Counted from the stretch's first letter, positions 21,411-32,813 are shown. The stretch is DNA of 64,000 nt from Rosa chinensis (GCF_002994745.2 NC_037089.1:82856347-82920346); one strand, 5' to 3'. The notes: generated from the letters alone by a model not told the origin. Translations and numbers: made by a program.

Positions 21411-24400
21411 ATGGCATCCATTGAAGACATTGCGTCTTTTGCGGCCTCGTTCGCTTTAGTTGGAAACGAGGTCATTGATCTCGCACGAAGAACTGGAGGT
21501 GCTTAGCACCGCCTAAGCAATCCTACCTGCTTGCCAAACTTTTGACGAAACAACCTACTTCTCTGAATGAGTTGAGATGCTTGTTCAGGTGAGTTTTGGT
21601 TTTGGATAAGGGTTTCAAGATCCAAGAACGGGAACATAACTGCTTCGTGTTGGCTTTTGATCTGCTCAAGGATCGGAACAAGGTCCTACGGGGTGGACCA
21701 TAGAGATTCAATCACGCTCTTGTGGTTCTGCAAGGATACGATGGCATTGCACCTCTACAGACTGTTGAAATGAACTCTCTTTTATTTTGGGTGCACATCA
21801 CTAACATCTCACCCTCTGTGGCTAGTAAGTTCATTGAACTTGATCAGAAGCTTTTTGAAAACATGGGAAAGGTTAGGGTTAGGCCAGGGTTTCACATGAG
21901 CTCTCTAAACCATTCTTTCTCTAAAACCTATGACTTGCTTCAAGTGTGGAGGCTGACATATCCTTCTTCTTTGAGAATCTAGTATGCAAGTGCAACCTGT
22001 GTCATTTAATTGTTCATGAAGAAGATTATTTCCTCTAGGCAGTTCATCTTCAAGACTATTGCCTCTAGGCAATTCATCTTCAAGACTTGAGCGTGACCCT
22101 CTAGAGAAAAGACTTGAAATGGAAGCTCTTCTTTAGGGTTTACTACCAATAAGTTCATGGACGGTGTGCATTTAGGTTTCAGGGCATCCAAACTCCTATT
22201 CTACCTTATGTTAGTAGATCCCTATTTGGCCCTCTTGAGCATTCTAGACACAAACCTATTATACTGCGTGAGAAGATTGTGTCCTCCAAGGCCAATGCAA
22301 AGTCAATGGCATTAATCCCGGCCACCAAACCAGTGACCAATGACTCCCCTTTTGCACAAGGTGCTGCAACTATACCTGCTTCTAAACTGCCATTTGAGAA
22401 GGTAAGTGAATGTGGAATGACTCTGCCATTGAGGGAACTGTTGTACCAATTATGTACGAGTACTTGAAATAGCGGCTATGGCTGCTTTGCCTCCACCTGA
22501 GAAATCGAAACCTGAGAAAAGAAATAGCCTTCATCATCTGCTTCATCTCCCAAAAAATTGAAAATCTTATTGCCGGAGCTGGTCAAAGAGATAGCACTTG
22601 GTATACGTAAAATAGGCATAATAATTTAATCCTGCAATCACAACTATTAGTCAATCATAGTATAGGAAAGAAAGGGTCTCCCGCAGAGAATTGTGCTTAA
22701 TATGCAAATCTAGACTCGAAAACAGACAAAACATTCAAACTGACCTATAATAAAAGACGAAATTAAAAACCCTACCTAGACTCAATGAAAAATTATAAAA
22801 ATTAATAATCACAAACTAGACACGCTAAGAATGACTCAAACAAAATTTCAGGAGAATCGGAGTTGATTTACTATACTAAATTAATAAAATAAAAAAGAGA
22901 ACAGAAAGTGACGAAAATAAACAATTGTTTTTAGTTTTTAAAATAGATGAGATAAACAATAGCTAGGAACAACTATACACCACTAGCCCACATTTCACCT
23001 AAGATTTGTTAACCTATATGCCTGTTTTCAATTGAATGTCTTTACTCAAGCTAAGCCAATGATGTGTTGAACTTAACCTATTAACCTTTCATACTTGATA
23101 TGTTAAGTGCATGATGTGTGCATCCTAACCTAGCTTCTGACATGGAACCTAGAGTGATATTCTCGCATAACTCTCAAGTCAAAAGTCATTAAGAACAAAA
23201 AGGTTGTGAATAAAGCTAGGTAATTTCGGTACTGATGTTGTCCTAATCTACCTAGATGCTAATTCATATGAATGGGGCTCAGATCACTTATGTGCTACTC
23301 TAGATAACATGCTTGACATGATGATCTAAACACAAAATCATAGCAATAAAATCCTAGCATGCTTACTACGTTTGCAACCATAATAAACGAAACCATAATT
23401 TATCAATGAGAAACCAATGAATTAACAAAAATTCAATATCCAAGAAACTATAAAATTAATGCCAAAATCTTAGTTTACACATGTCTAGGGCTTAGGCAGC
23501 CCCTAACTATCAAAAACTAGTACCAATACATAAAAGAAATAAAAGAAAACATGAAAAGAGAGGGATGATAAAATGCGGCAATGGACTGATGTTGTGTGTC
23601 CAAAGATGTCTACAATGATGCCCTAGACTCATTTTTATATAGTTATTGTGTTAAGACTTCTTCTCCTCCAAGAATTAAGGAATTTGATCTCTAATTAAAG
23701 AAGGACTTTTAATTCTTCTTCCCTTATAGCTCTAGGAGACAATCTTTCCTTGTTTGTTCTCAGATTCGCGCACAGCCTGACCTCCTTGTACTAAATCCTC
23801 CATAACTTCTTCTAGAAAAATCATATTCACGAACCATAATAAGCTCTGGAAACTAGACATCCGAGGATTTCTATAAATATAAAGAACATTATCTGGATCA
23901 TCCTGAGCTTCTCTTAGTACTCTATCGAAGTTGACTGATCTGCACAGACAAATTTGTTGATTTTTGTCTTTCAATCCCTCTTTTGCTTCTTTTCTTCTTC
24001 TTTGCTCTAAAATACCTACAAAATAACTAAACAAAGTAAATAACTGGAAAATATCAAGAACTAACAATGAAAATATAAAAGAATTTGATATAAATAATGT
24101 ACAATTACGCTCCTATCAGCACTACATGATTCACCAATAAAGAAACTAAAAGTACTGGAATCCCCTATCAAATTCTCTGCTAGGTCTCTTGGATTGATTG
24201 AGGCACCTAGCAGCATTTTAGTGCCCAAGGACATGATGCCGGAAGTGAAAGCTGAACCAAAGAAGAAGTGAGGGTGGCCATATGGATCCAAGAACAAGAA
24301 CCCTCCTAAATTGAAAAGGGTTATTGAATCACAGGAGACTTGCCTTGCTTATCTTACCAAACCTCCTAGCCCTAGTAAGAAGGGAAAATCTAAGCTTTTG

Positions 24401-24430
24401 CTTGTGTGTGACTTATCCTATTTGCTATAT
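21411..24430 (+). pseudogene. LINE ORF1-like region (DUF4283-type), broken
   Basis: After the CACTA, the sequence opens with ATG and encodes MASIEDIASFAASFALVGNE before stopping at about 21506. Later fragments in other frames include GYDGIAPLQTVEMNSLLFWV (about 21731-21790) and a Cys-X2-Cys FKCGG segment near 21937, resembling the DUF4283 plus zinc-knuckle ORF1 of plant L1-type LINEs. This protein normally binds the LINE RNA. Several stops and frameshifts are present, and a reverse solo LTR (22599-24118) interrupts it. A Lys/Pro-rich tail resumes at 24124 to about 24430. Confidence 0.6.
22599..24118 (-). mobile_element. Solo LTR, minus orientation, second family
   Basis: Read on the minus strand it starts TGATAGGAGCGTAATTG and ends CGTATACCA. 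A perfect 5-bp duplication GCACT flanks it (22594-22598 and 24119-24123). Only the first ten bases agree with the family of the solo LTR at 11951; the rest differs, so it is another family with a similar LTR terminus. No internal retrotransposon sequence remains. It interrupts the LINE ORF1 remnant. Confidence 0.88.
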
Positions 24431-24610
24431 TCTTTGCATAGTGCATAGGCTCACTTTGAATAAGTGAGCATTGATTGTCAATGGTGAGTGGTGCTAGCAT
24501 GCCACGGTTCTTACTCGTTCGTTAGCAGTGGAAAGTATTTATTCGTGCCATTCTGGCTTTTGTTAAATGAAACTATCTTTAGTGATTCAAAAATCTAATA
24601 TAAAGATGGT

Positions 24611-24791
24611 CAAATAATAAATTGTATATAGTTATCTTGTTATCCTCAATATTATTTCAAAATTATATTACGATCAAAATAATGGGGACCGAAAGCCGGT
24701 CTTAAGTACATTAGGTTGTATTTTTATTAATATTTGTATGGTCGACCAGAAAAGTTCAAACAAACTAAAAAAATGAATCTCTAGAATTTAT
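24611..24791. other. Short intergenic spacer
   Basis: AT-rich. The word ATTAGGTTGTATTTTT and a GGG(A/G)CCGAAA block occur here and again at 27809-27925 on the other side of the next solo LTR, suggesting an old local duplication. Confidence 0.4.
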
Positions 24792-27700
24792 CTGATGCCC
24801 CGGAAATTCGTATTTATTTTTCAAGGATTTTTCGGAATCTAAATTGTGATTATTGGACGGTTTCGTGGCTCGTGGATAGAGCGGAAGTGTTTCGGGTGAA
24901 TAATTATTCAAAGAATATGGTTTTAGGGGGGTTGCAAAGGTTGACTTTTTATTCATTGGGATTCTCCAAAAACTTCATTCACGAAAGTTGTAGAGCGCGT
25001 CGATAAGAGTTCGTGGACATGCGAAACACGTCAATTGGAGTTCGTATGAGGAAGTCATGGCTTTCGGAAAAAGTTTCGGTTTTAGTATAAATAGGGAAAA
25101 TCTGAAAATATCTTCATAATTTCATTTCCTTATCCGGAAAGCATTTATTCTCTCTCGGCTGCACCTTCAGTATCAAAGTTTTTCAACTGACCCGACCCGG
25201 ACCTGGTCGATCCGACTAGGCATTTCCAGTGAACTCCAGTGGTCTCCGACAGTGAAACCTTCCAGATCAGATCGCCTCCTTGCTCTGGTCGTCCCTCTGG
25301 CATCCTCTACCAGCGATTCTCAGTGATGGCGGCACTAGAAGGCGGCAAAGTTTGAGGAAATCGGACCCGATCGGTTCTCCAATCTCCAAAGTCAGTGAAG
25401 CTTCAAACCAGGCTTGGGAAGCTCGCAGCAGCCTCCTGGATCTATCTGTGGTGGTTGTTTGGATCGATTCACATGAAACTTGGTTCAACTCGGATTGAAT
25501 AGTAATCAAGGGTTTACGAGGTAGTTTTTGACCATTTATGCTTCGATTTTGACTTCGTGCTAGTTATGAAAATGGTTAAGCATGCTGGGATGAACAACTT
25601 TGATGTTGGGAGTTTTGTGAAATATTGAGTTTTGGCCGGTGGCGGTGGGCCACCGTCTGTGGAGGCGTTCTGGCTGCATTCTGGCCATATTAGGAACTTT
25701 TTCTGGTATTATATATGTTCTACTCGTCGATACGAGTGTTTCGATATATAATATGCAATTTTGGAGTTCGTATGGATTTGTTATGATTTTTACGGTTTCA
25801 TACAGGTTGATTATTCTATCCGTGAGGATCCGAGCTTCCGATCGACTTGTGGTTTTGTCACATCGATCGTAGAAGTGTTCTGGAGACTTAGGGAGGTCTC
25901 GGATGAGGTTTCGCCTCGATTGGCGTTACTCATGGGAATTTAGTTCAAAACGAGGGTTTCAAACTTTAATTACTTTGTGATTCGTGCACTGAATCAAAAC
26001 CCTATGTGTTCATGTGCTTGTTAGACTTGTTGAACGGATTGCGGCGATTGTGCTTGCTTTGGTTAACGTGTGAAGACGCAGCGAGATTCTGAGGTGAGTA
26101 AATCTCACGATATTTGTTATGAGCATGATCGATATTCGTTATGAGCAAGATTACCCTATTGTCTTGGAGTTATTAGGTTAACTATAACTATAGTTGGTAT
26201 TAGTGGTATTCCTGAGTGAATGACTATGTGTGTGTGTGTATATATATATTTATATGAAATATTGATGAATATTTGTGATGATTGCCATGTAAAGCTTGTG
26301 TAGGAATATCTGTGTATGAATCGTTGAAATCAATACGATGAATCTTTGTGATGATGGCCATGTAAAGCTTGTGTAGGAATATCTGTATAATGAATCGTTG
26401 AAATCAGTATGATGAATCTTTGTGATGATTTCCATGTAAAGCTTGTGTAGGAATATCTGTGTAATGAATCGTTGAAATCAGTATGATGAATCTTTGTGAT
26501 GATTTCCATGTAAAGCTTGTGTAGGAATATCTGTGTAATAAATCGTTGAAATCAGTGTGATGAATCTTTGTGATGATTGCTATCTATATGATGACTCGCT
26601 GGAAAATGGCTATCTGCGTGATGACCGGCGAAATCTGTGTGATGATCAGCTGGACAATTGCTATCTGTGTGATGATCTTTGAAATCTATGTGATGATCAG
26701 TAGGACGATGACTATCTGTGTGATGACCAGTGAAATCTGTGCGATGATCAGTGTGACGACTGCTCGGTAGCGGAGCTAAATTGTTATTAAGTTAACAATA
26801 ATCGAGAAGACTGTTGTGATGGCCGGGGCTACCTACGGACGTCAGAGTGTGGGGGTTACGATGATAACTATGATTTGAATTGCTTGACTTAGTTTGACCT
26901 CCTGAACTAAATTATATGCAGAGGTTACCATGAAATTTTTTACTTGTTTTGAAATGTGATTGCCTTGTTTCTTCTGGATTGTATTGATTGATGGTTTGAT
27001 TTATCTTAAGAGCCATAGTGGTGACGAATTGTACTCTGTGGTGAGGATAGGAAGGTGACTAATTGTTTTCACCTTTGATGTCATGTTGATGACAAAAGCT
27101 CCTAGGGGGGAGGGAATGAGTGTCATTTGGAATTCGCCGTAGTGCGTTAGAATGGTGTCAAACATTGCTTGAGGAAGTCTTGTTTGATTGAAATTTGTGT
27201 AATGGATGCTAGGTTAAGAATCTGAGCATGAGGCTTTAGCCACCATTTGACTTATGTAGGCACGATATGGAAGGTTATGGAATTGATGGTCGTAGGTGTG
27301 AGATATGTGCATATCGTGTTTAGGTTGAGGTGACTTAAGAATGTATTTATGCTTTGTGATTTTGAGTTTACTCATACGCGCTTGCAAAAGCTTACCGGGT
27401 TTGTTGTGTGGCAACCCGGTGCACCATTCAAACGGTGTCGGGGTTAATCTTGCAGGTCAGGGTAGTCGTGGCTGAATCGGAGGCGGCATCCTTGTACCTT
27501 TACGGTAGGCAGTCATTTTTGTGACTTTATTGTTGATAAGGACTTCCGTTGTGTAGTTAGCTCTGATGAGCATTTACGTTTTATTTTGTTGTTGGCAATT
27601 AATTCGTAAGCTTTTGTAATATATGACTCTATGGAGCGAGTCAATATTGACACAGTGGGTTCAGGGCATCAATATGTATTTAGTTTAAGGGGAATGTTCC

Positions 27701-27794
27701 AGGTTTTTGTTATTGATGACTGAACGATCACGTATGTATAATTATGAGATTATATATCGATTTTTATTTGTGTTAAAAATCAGGGGCGTGACAC
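24792..27794 (+). mobile_element. 3-kb solo LTR, third family
   Basis: The left end CTGATGCCCCGG and the right end GGGGCGTGACAC are near inverted copies, and TTTAT stands on both sides (24787-24791 and 27795-27799). A TATAAATAGGG promoter box lies at about 25087-25097. The sequence has no long open frame and contains internal tandem repeats, as large Ty3/gypsy LTRs often do. The exact first and last base are uncertain by one or two positions because the canonical TG/CA ends would not fit the duplication. Confidence 0.75.
26250..26575 (+). repeat. Tandem repeat of about 80 bp in the 3-kb LTR
   Basis: Four copies of a unit with GATGAATCTTTGTGATGATT, CCATGTAAAGCTTGTGTAGG and AATCGTTGAAATCAGT follow one another. 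They grade into a second, shorter repeat of TCTGTGTGATGATC-like words up to about 26760. Confidence 0.85.
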
Positions 27795-27965
27795 TTTATG
27801 TGTGGTCTATTAGGTTGTATTTTTCTTTGGCCTAATATAACAAGATAATATACGTAATTATGTACATACAAGACCAATAGGGCAACAGATCCCGCGAATC
27901 TTAATAATGGGGGCCGAAAAGCAGCCGTAACTACACTCAAGTTAAGGACTAATTCAGTTACTGGT

Positions 27966-28667
27966 TTGTTTGGTAATCAGGGAATATGGCAGATGGAGTC
28001 AGATGTTATTGGGCAGTTGTTTTGTTCTTACTTTGCTAAACTTTTCAGCAAATCTGGTGGACTAAACATGAACAGAGTGTTGGATTGTGTTCCACGGTTA
28101 GTTACTTTACAAATGAATCGGCAGTTGCTACAACCATTTGAAAGAAAAGAGGTGGAATTCACTCTATTCCATATGTCACCTTCAAAATCACTAGGAGATG
28201 ATGGATTATCAGCAATCTTCTTTCAACTGTTTTAGAGCCTGGTTGGAGATGAAGTCTCTGCTATTTGCTTGAATGTCTTGAATGGATCAGCATCAGTCCA
28301 GCCTTTCAACCATACACTGTTGGCTTTGATTCCTAAAGTTTCCTCCCCAACAACTATGGCATATTTTCGCGCAATCAGCCTTTGTAATGTCATCTATAAA
28401 CTGGTGGTCAAGACTTTTGCAAACAGGTTAAAAAAGGTGTGGCCAACTGTTATTAGTTCTACCCAGAGTGCTTTTATTGCACATAGAAATATTTTGGATA
28501 TTGTTATGATTGGCTTTGAGGTGATGCATTTTGTGAAGAAGATGGAGGATGGAAATATGGGGGCAATGGCAATTAAGTTGGATATGGCAAACGCTTATGA
28601 TAGGGTGGAATGGTGCTTTTTGGAGGCAATGATGTTAAGGTTGGGGTTTTATCGCTTATGGGTACAA
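27966..28667 (+). pseudogene. LINE reverse transcriptase, first part
   Basis: Shows a MSPSKSLGDDGLSAIFFQ block (normally KSPGPDG), ALIPKV, FRAISLCNVIYKLVVK and STQSAFI, then KLDMANAYDRVEW with the first catalytic Asp of RT. A TAG at about 28233 interrupts the frame, which then resumes unchanged. It is cut at WVQ by the retrotransposon and continues in the same frame at 37853. Confidence 0.88.
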
Positions 28668-30784
28668 TGATAGGAGCATTTTAATGCGGTATTTTAAATG
28701 TTAATTCCTCACATTTTGCTTAGTTATTCCTTAACGAATCGATTTTTAACTTAATTTCTATTTTTAGGTACATTGGAGTAGATGAAGAAGAAATGAGTGT
28801 TACGTCCATAATTACCTAGAAATGATGGAGAAGAATGAAAATGCACTAAAAAGTCAACCTTGAATATTTTCTTACTCCGGCTAGGAGAATCAGAGCCAAG
28901 CAAGGAAGAAGGAGCGGCCACCTGACCAAATGAACTTGAAATGAGCTGAAACTCTCCAGATCCATTCTAGACACCCAAATGATCATTTCTTATGAAGAGT
29001 GCCAGAGAAAAATATGAGTGGAAGGCCTTCAAACAATCAGCCCAATTTTCTACAGAAGTAAAACCGGAAAACTGGACCTACAAACAATCCAGCAGCATTT
29101 CCGGCCCAACCACATGGCATAAAGCTCTGAAAATTTGTCAGGATGATCTACACTCATAGTGGAACATTTTTTATGAAGAAGTCGAAGGCTCATTCTGAAG
29201 TTTTGATGGAGAAATAATTGAAGGAATAAAGGGGAAGAAACTGACCTGAAAACAGCTCAACACCACATATTCATGTTTCCCACCCATATGAAGAAAGCAT
29301 TTCTTTTTCCTTGGATATATTTTTTCTACCCTAAAAGATCATCATCACTTCCACATTTCTTCACCTTCATGCTTTGTTTTCATCATTACCTCATCTTTTA
29401 CATATTTTACAAACCACTCTCATACTCCACTTTCATTATTTTTCTTCATCTCATCATTTCACTCTTCTTTTTCTTCCCTATTTAAACACCTTCTCCTCTC
29501 ACTCTCAATCACCAATTCCTTCATCCATTCCATCTTCTTTGTCTCTCCATTTCCTTTCCATTTTTCTATACACCAATTCCTTCATCCATTCCATCTTCTT
29601 TGTCTCTCCATTTCCTTTCCATTTTTCTCTCCATTCTCTAGTTTTAAGTTTCTGCATTTTTAAGCAAAGAGAAGAAGAGAAGAAGAAGCCATGAAGTCTC
29701 CTAGCCGTCATCATCCACCTTGTGCCGTGATAGTGAAGTCTTGCTTTAAAGATTCAAGATCAACGTCTCAAGCTCTTCATCATCCACTCCCTTCATGGTG
29801 TAATTCTATCTTTTTCCTTATAATTTCTTTTGGTTTTCTTTGTTTAGATTTGTAGAACTATGAATTCTAGGTAACAAATAATGTTAAGGGCAAAGTTTAA
29901 AGCCCGTTTATATGTTTTGAGATAAAGTTGTGATTTCTACATGTTGATTTTTATGTTGCTTATGTGGGTTTGTTTAATTAAATTTGCATGATAGAAAACT
30001 TTTGTATTTTAATCTTATGTGGTTGCAAACACTTAGGGTTTTGATATAATTGGTGCTAGGTTTAAGAACATGAAATCGACTTTTCGTTTTGTGTAAACTT
30101 GAATCAAAGTAGTAAAGGTTTTGTGCAAAGACCGAATTTAATTAAAGAGGATTGCAATTAGGTGGACTTTTCCATACTAAGTTGTACACTTGAGTTGATA
30201 GCCTTTCTCTATGTCTAATGCGTTGAACATGTCATGATTGACTAGCTTTCTAGGGCTTGATTGCATGTTTGATAGGATTAATCTAGGTGCTTTCGCTTAG
30301 GTTAATTAGCATTGAAAAGTAAAATATGGGAAATCATTTGCTTTCGAATGTTTCACATGATCAACTCCTCTCTCATGACATTTAAAATCAACTATAGGAA
30401 TTGTAATTGGATTTCTTGCATATGGATGTGGTTTTGATCTTTGTTCCTTGCGTTCCACCCCTGTATATATGTTTTTACGTTTTCTTTATTTTATTTATTT
30501 TAATTTTAATTTTAAGAATCCTAATCCCCCCCTTATTTGTGTTTACTTGTATATATTTATTCTTTATTTTATTTTTGTAAATAATACTTTATTATTTTAA
30601 TTCTTTATTTGTTTATACAATTGTATATATTTTTATTCTTTATTTTATTTTTGTAAATAATACTTTTCTTTATTTGTTACACAATTACAGGTGTACCCTC
30701 AATCCCCGGATAGAACGATCCCTATTTACTTATATTACTAACGACATTTCAGGGTTAAATTGCGCGCTTGCTTCAGGCGCATCA
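28668..30784 (+). repeat. 5' LTR of the WUS-carrying element
   Basis: Starts TGATAGGAGC and ends GCGCATCA. A TATTTAAA box at 29479-29486 lies just before a CT-rich stretch and is the likely promoter. Two 59-bp direct repeats with CCAATTCCTTCATCCATTCC follow at about 29510-29630. Compared with the 3' LTR I see three isolated substitutions, two single-base length differences and one cluster of six changes at 29080-29088. Confidence 0.95.
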
Positions 30785-31580
30785 ATTTTTGGCGCCGTTG
30801 CCGGGGATTGAAAAATCACTTGCTAAATTGTGTAATTTATTGTATATATTTGTTGTTTAAAAATTGTTTGAAACTTAGTTTAAATTAACTAGGATATTAT
30901 TTATATTATTGAACACGAATTTTAATTGTAGGTTGTAAATTGAGAGGAATAGGTGAAGTCTCTTTTATTAATATTGGCCTAAACCCCTTACTGGTACCTA
31001 GCTCAGGTCCCTTAAGGTTGAGGGCGGCCTTTATTAACACTTGATGAACTGTCTTCACACTTATGAACTTTCTCATCTTAGTAAGAAAGCCTATGTGAAA
31101 TGGTGTCTAGGAAGGGGACAACGTTCATGACGGGTTTTTGAATCCAGAAGTGCTTGCAAATGGGCATAAACCACTATGTGGGAGTAGCTCATGCCAAAAT
31201 GGATTTTTCCTCTCGTGTTCGTCCTCCCCCACCTGGCCATTTCAGTAAGGTTGCCCAAAAGATTTGAAAGGGAGTTTGTGTCTAGGCGACTATACTTGGG
31301 CCGCACGTCCACTTGATTTACCGCTTGGAATTTGATTCGATATCAATAATGTTTATAATAAAAGAAATACTTGTGAATACTCTATACGTGTAAATTATTT
31401 TGTTGTTTCACACTTTAAACTTGTAAAAATACTTTTCACATTTTATACTCACTTGAGTACTTAACTTGTGTCTTATGTACAATATACTTGTTAATTATAC
31501 TTGTAGTTTGTAATTAATAGTTATACTTGTTTTTATTTTGTATTTCTTTGTTAATTATAGTTACTAACTTTATTTATTGT
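30785..31580 (+). other. 5' untranslated interior of the retrotransposon
   Basis: Begins with the primer-binding site. No gag-like frame follows. The text around 30980-31320 has only short frames and is probably a remnant of leader sequence. Confidence 0.6.
30790..30808 (+). promoter_or_regulatory. Primer-binding site for tRNA-Asp
   Basis: TGGCGCCGTTGCCGGGGAT begins five bases after the 5' LTR. It is complementary over 19 bases to the 3' end of plant tRNA-Asp(GUC) including CCA, as I recall that tRNA. This site primes minus-strand DNA synthesis. Confidence 0.9.
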
Positions 31581-31830
31581 AGGTACCGTCTGGCTGCAAG
31601 ACGTAAAAAACAAGCGCTACTTGGGAGGCAACCCAATTCAAAATATAATCAGATTTGCTTTCTCTTTCCCTATTTCTTTTTATTTTTCAATTTTTCTCTA
31701 TTGTTTTTATTTTAGGATTTGTTTTCGTAAATGTCTTCTATCTATGCTTACTTATTTCATTGCATGCTTTTAATTGATTACATTGAAGATAATGCAATAT
31801 TTAAGTGTGGGGGAAGGGATTTATATTTTT
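31581..31830 (+). repeat. Athila-type 3' module, copy 1
   Basis: Contains AAGCGCTACTTGGGAGGCAACCCA (31612-31635 region), then CAGATTTGCTTTCT, CATTGAAGATAATGCA and TTAAGTGTGGGGGAAGGG. A diverged second copy lies at 33730-33980. The two copies bracket the WUS gene and the 176-codon ORF. Confidence 0.75.
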
Positions 31831-31884
31831 GTCTTTCATTTTGAGTCCTATATATATTTATATTTGTCTTTTATTTTTGAGTCC

Positions 31885-31992
31885 TTTATATAAAAAAAAA
31901 ATAAATAAATAAATAATAAAAAAAAAAAAAACTGCATTCATTCAGTCTTATTAAATTCAGCTATTTACAAAAAAAAAAAAAAAAAAAAAATT
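31885..31992 (+). repeat. A-rich simple sequence beside the WUS 3' end
   Basis: Three A-runs, the last of about 23 bases, end ten bases before the WUS stop codon region. In WUS orientation they are T-runs, so they are not a poly(A) tail of a retroposed WUS transcript. Confidence 0.8.
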
Positions 31993-32001
31993 TACTCTAT
32001 A

Positions 32002-32589
32002 CTAAGCTATGTCTGCATTTCCGTAGGAGTTGAGGCTGAGCTCAAGGGAAATGCGAGAGTCACCGCCATAGCCGCTACCTCCCTCGGAAGTAGTCTTCAT
32101 GTTGCCAAAGATGTCCTCACCATGCATGGGGAACAGTGGAAGGGTTTCAATCTCCTGGTGATATTCTCCTCGTTGTTCCATGATCGATCCATCAACACCA
32201 TAGCCGACACGTGACCCAAAGTTTAGATCAATGGATCTACCATCATCAGTAGAACTAGTGGATCCAAAATTGAGATCGAGAGATCCACCAACCGGAACGT
32301 TTCGAAATTCCTTCAACTTCTGCCTCTCACGAGCCTTGAGGTTCTGGAACCAAAAGAAGACGTTTTTGTCCTCGATCTGCCCATACTGTTTTAGATGGAG
32401 GCAGATCTCTTGAATCTGCTCTGGAGTTGGGTACTTAAAACCCTTATCATAGTAAAGGCCCTTGAGGATTCTTAGTTGAGGCGGTGTGGGAGCCCACCGG
32501 TTATTAGTCCCGGCTGCTTGGTTGTTTCCTCCATCCTCGATTTGTTGCTGGGTCTGTTGCTCCATTAGTTGCAGAGTTTGTGGTTCCAT
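32002..32589 (-). CDS. WUS-like: WUSCHEL-like homeobox transcription factor in a retrotransposon
   Basis: An uninterrupted 195-residue frame. Residues 30-95 form a WUS-type homeodomain with the extra Tyr in GLYYDKG and helix 3 [12 protein letters not shown] (80-91). TLPLFPMHG (149-157) is the WUS box and SLELSLN (181-187) a C-terminal EAR motif that recruits TOPLESS-type co-repressors. All three hallmarks are intact. Family members act in the nucleus to keep stem cells undifferentiated. Differences from typical WUS (about 290 residues): it is shorter, with much of the central region missing; helix 3 has Leu where His is usual after WFQN; and DLNFGS occurs twice (105-110, 121-126). The start at 32589 is chosen because the homologous protein begins there; an in-frame ATG at 32790 lies upstream of the TATA box. 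It stands antisense to the retrotransposon. No intron is visible. Expression is unknown. Confidence 0.92.
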   Translation of the reverse strand: MEPQTLQLMEQQTQQQIEDGGNNQAAGTNNRWAPTPPQLRILKGLYYDKGFKYPTPEQIQEICLHLKQYGQIEDKNVFFWFQNLKARERQKLKEFRNVPVGGSLDLNFGSTSSTDDGRSIDLNFGSRVGYGVDGSIMEQRGEYHQEIETLPLFPMHGEDIFGNMKTTSEGGSGYGGDSRISLELSLNSYGNADIA

Positions 32590-32699
32590 GTTGATGAAGA
32601 AAGGATTTGAGTTTCGAAAGAAAGGCTGAAGGGTTGAGAGAGAAAGACTGGAACTAGGAAGAATTTTCTTTTGGAGTGAACAGTCGCTCAGAATGCACC

Positions 32700-32707
32700 T
32701 ATTTATA
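32700..32707 (-). promoter_or_regulatory. TATA box of the WUS-like gene
   Basis: The minus strand reads CTATAAATAGG, 111 bases upstream of the chosen ATG. That spacing leaves a leader of about 80 bases, normal for a plant gene. It implies the WUS copy kept its core promoter when it entered the retrotransposon. Confidence 0.75.
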
Positions 32708-32813
32708 GAACGAGTGAGCAGATCTCCACCGTTGGATCGACGATCTCTGAGATTAAATCTACGCGTTGGATTAAAGTCACCCGAAAACACGGAAAAGCTG
32801 TTGGCTCGTGAAG

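Larger units (their letters stand above)
9703..24592 (+). mobile_element. LINE copy with ORF1 only, split by three large insertions
   Basis: An 18-bp direct repeat ATCTAATATAAAGATGGT stands at 9685-9702 and again at 24593-24610, with a short A-run before the second copy, as expected for LINE target-primed insertion. After removing the hAT, the CACTA and the solo LTR, the remaining body is only about 1.8 kb (9703-9724, 10659-10757, 21414-22598, 24124-24592). It carries a 5' leader, an ORF1-like region and a 3' tail with TTTTGTTAAATGAAAC, similar to the tail of the other LINE at about 40120. No endonuclease or reverse transcriptase segment is visible, so ORF2 seems to have been absent when this copy inserted. 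Confidence 0.75.

Noticed and set aside
29374..29694. 106-codon frames in the LTRs (also 36438-36758)
   Set aside because: Ser/Phe/His-rich translation of CT-rich LTR leader repeats, present in both LTRs, with no sign of coding selection.
31885..31992. A-runs beside WUS as a poly(A) tail of a retroposed copy
   Set aside because: They lie on the wrong strand for a WUS mRNA tail, and the gene kept promoter sequence, which simple mRNA retroposition would lose.
32590..32790. Longer WUS frame starting at 32790
   Set aside because: It would begin upstream of the TATA box at 32700-32707 and adds residues unlike any WUS N-terminus, so it is leader sequence that happens to be open.
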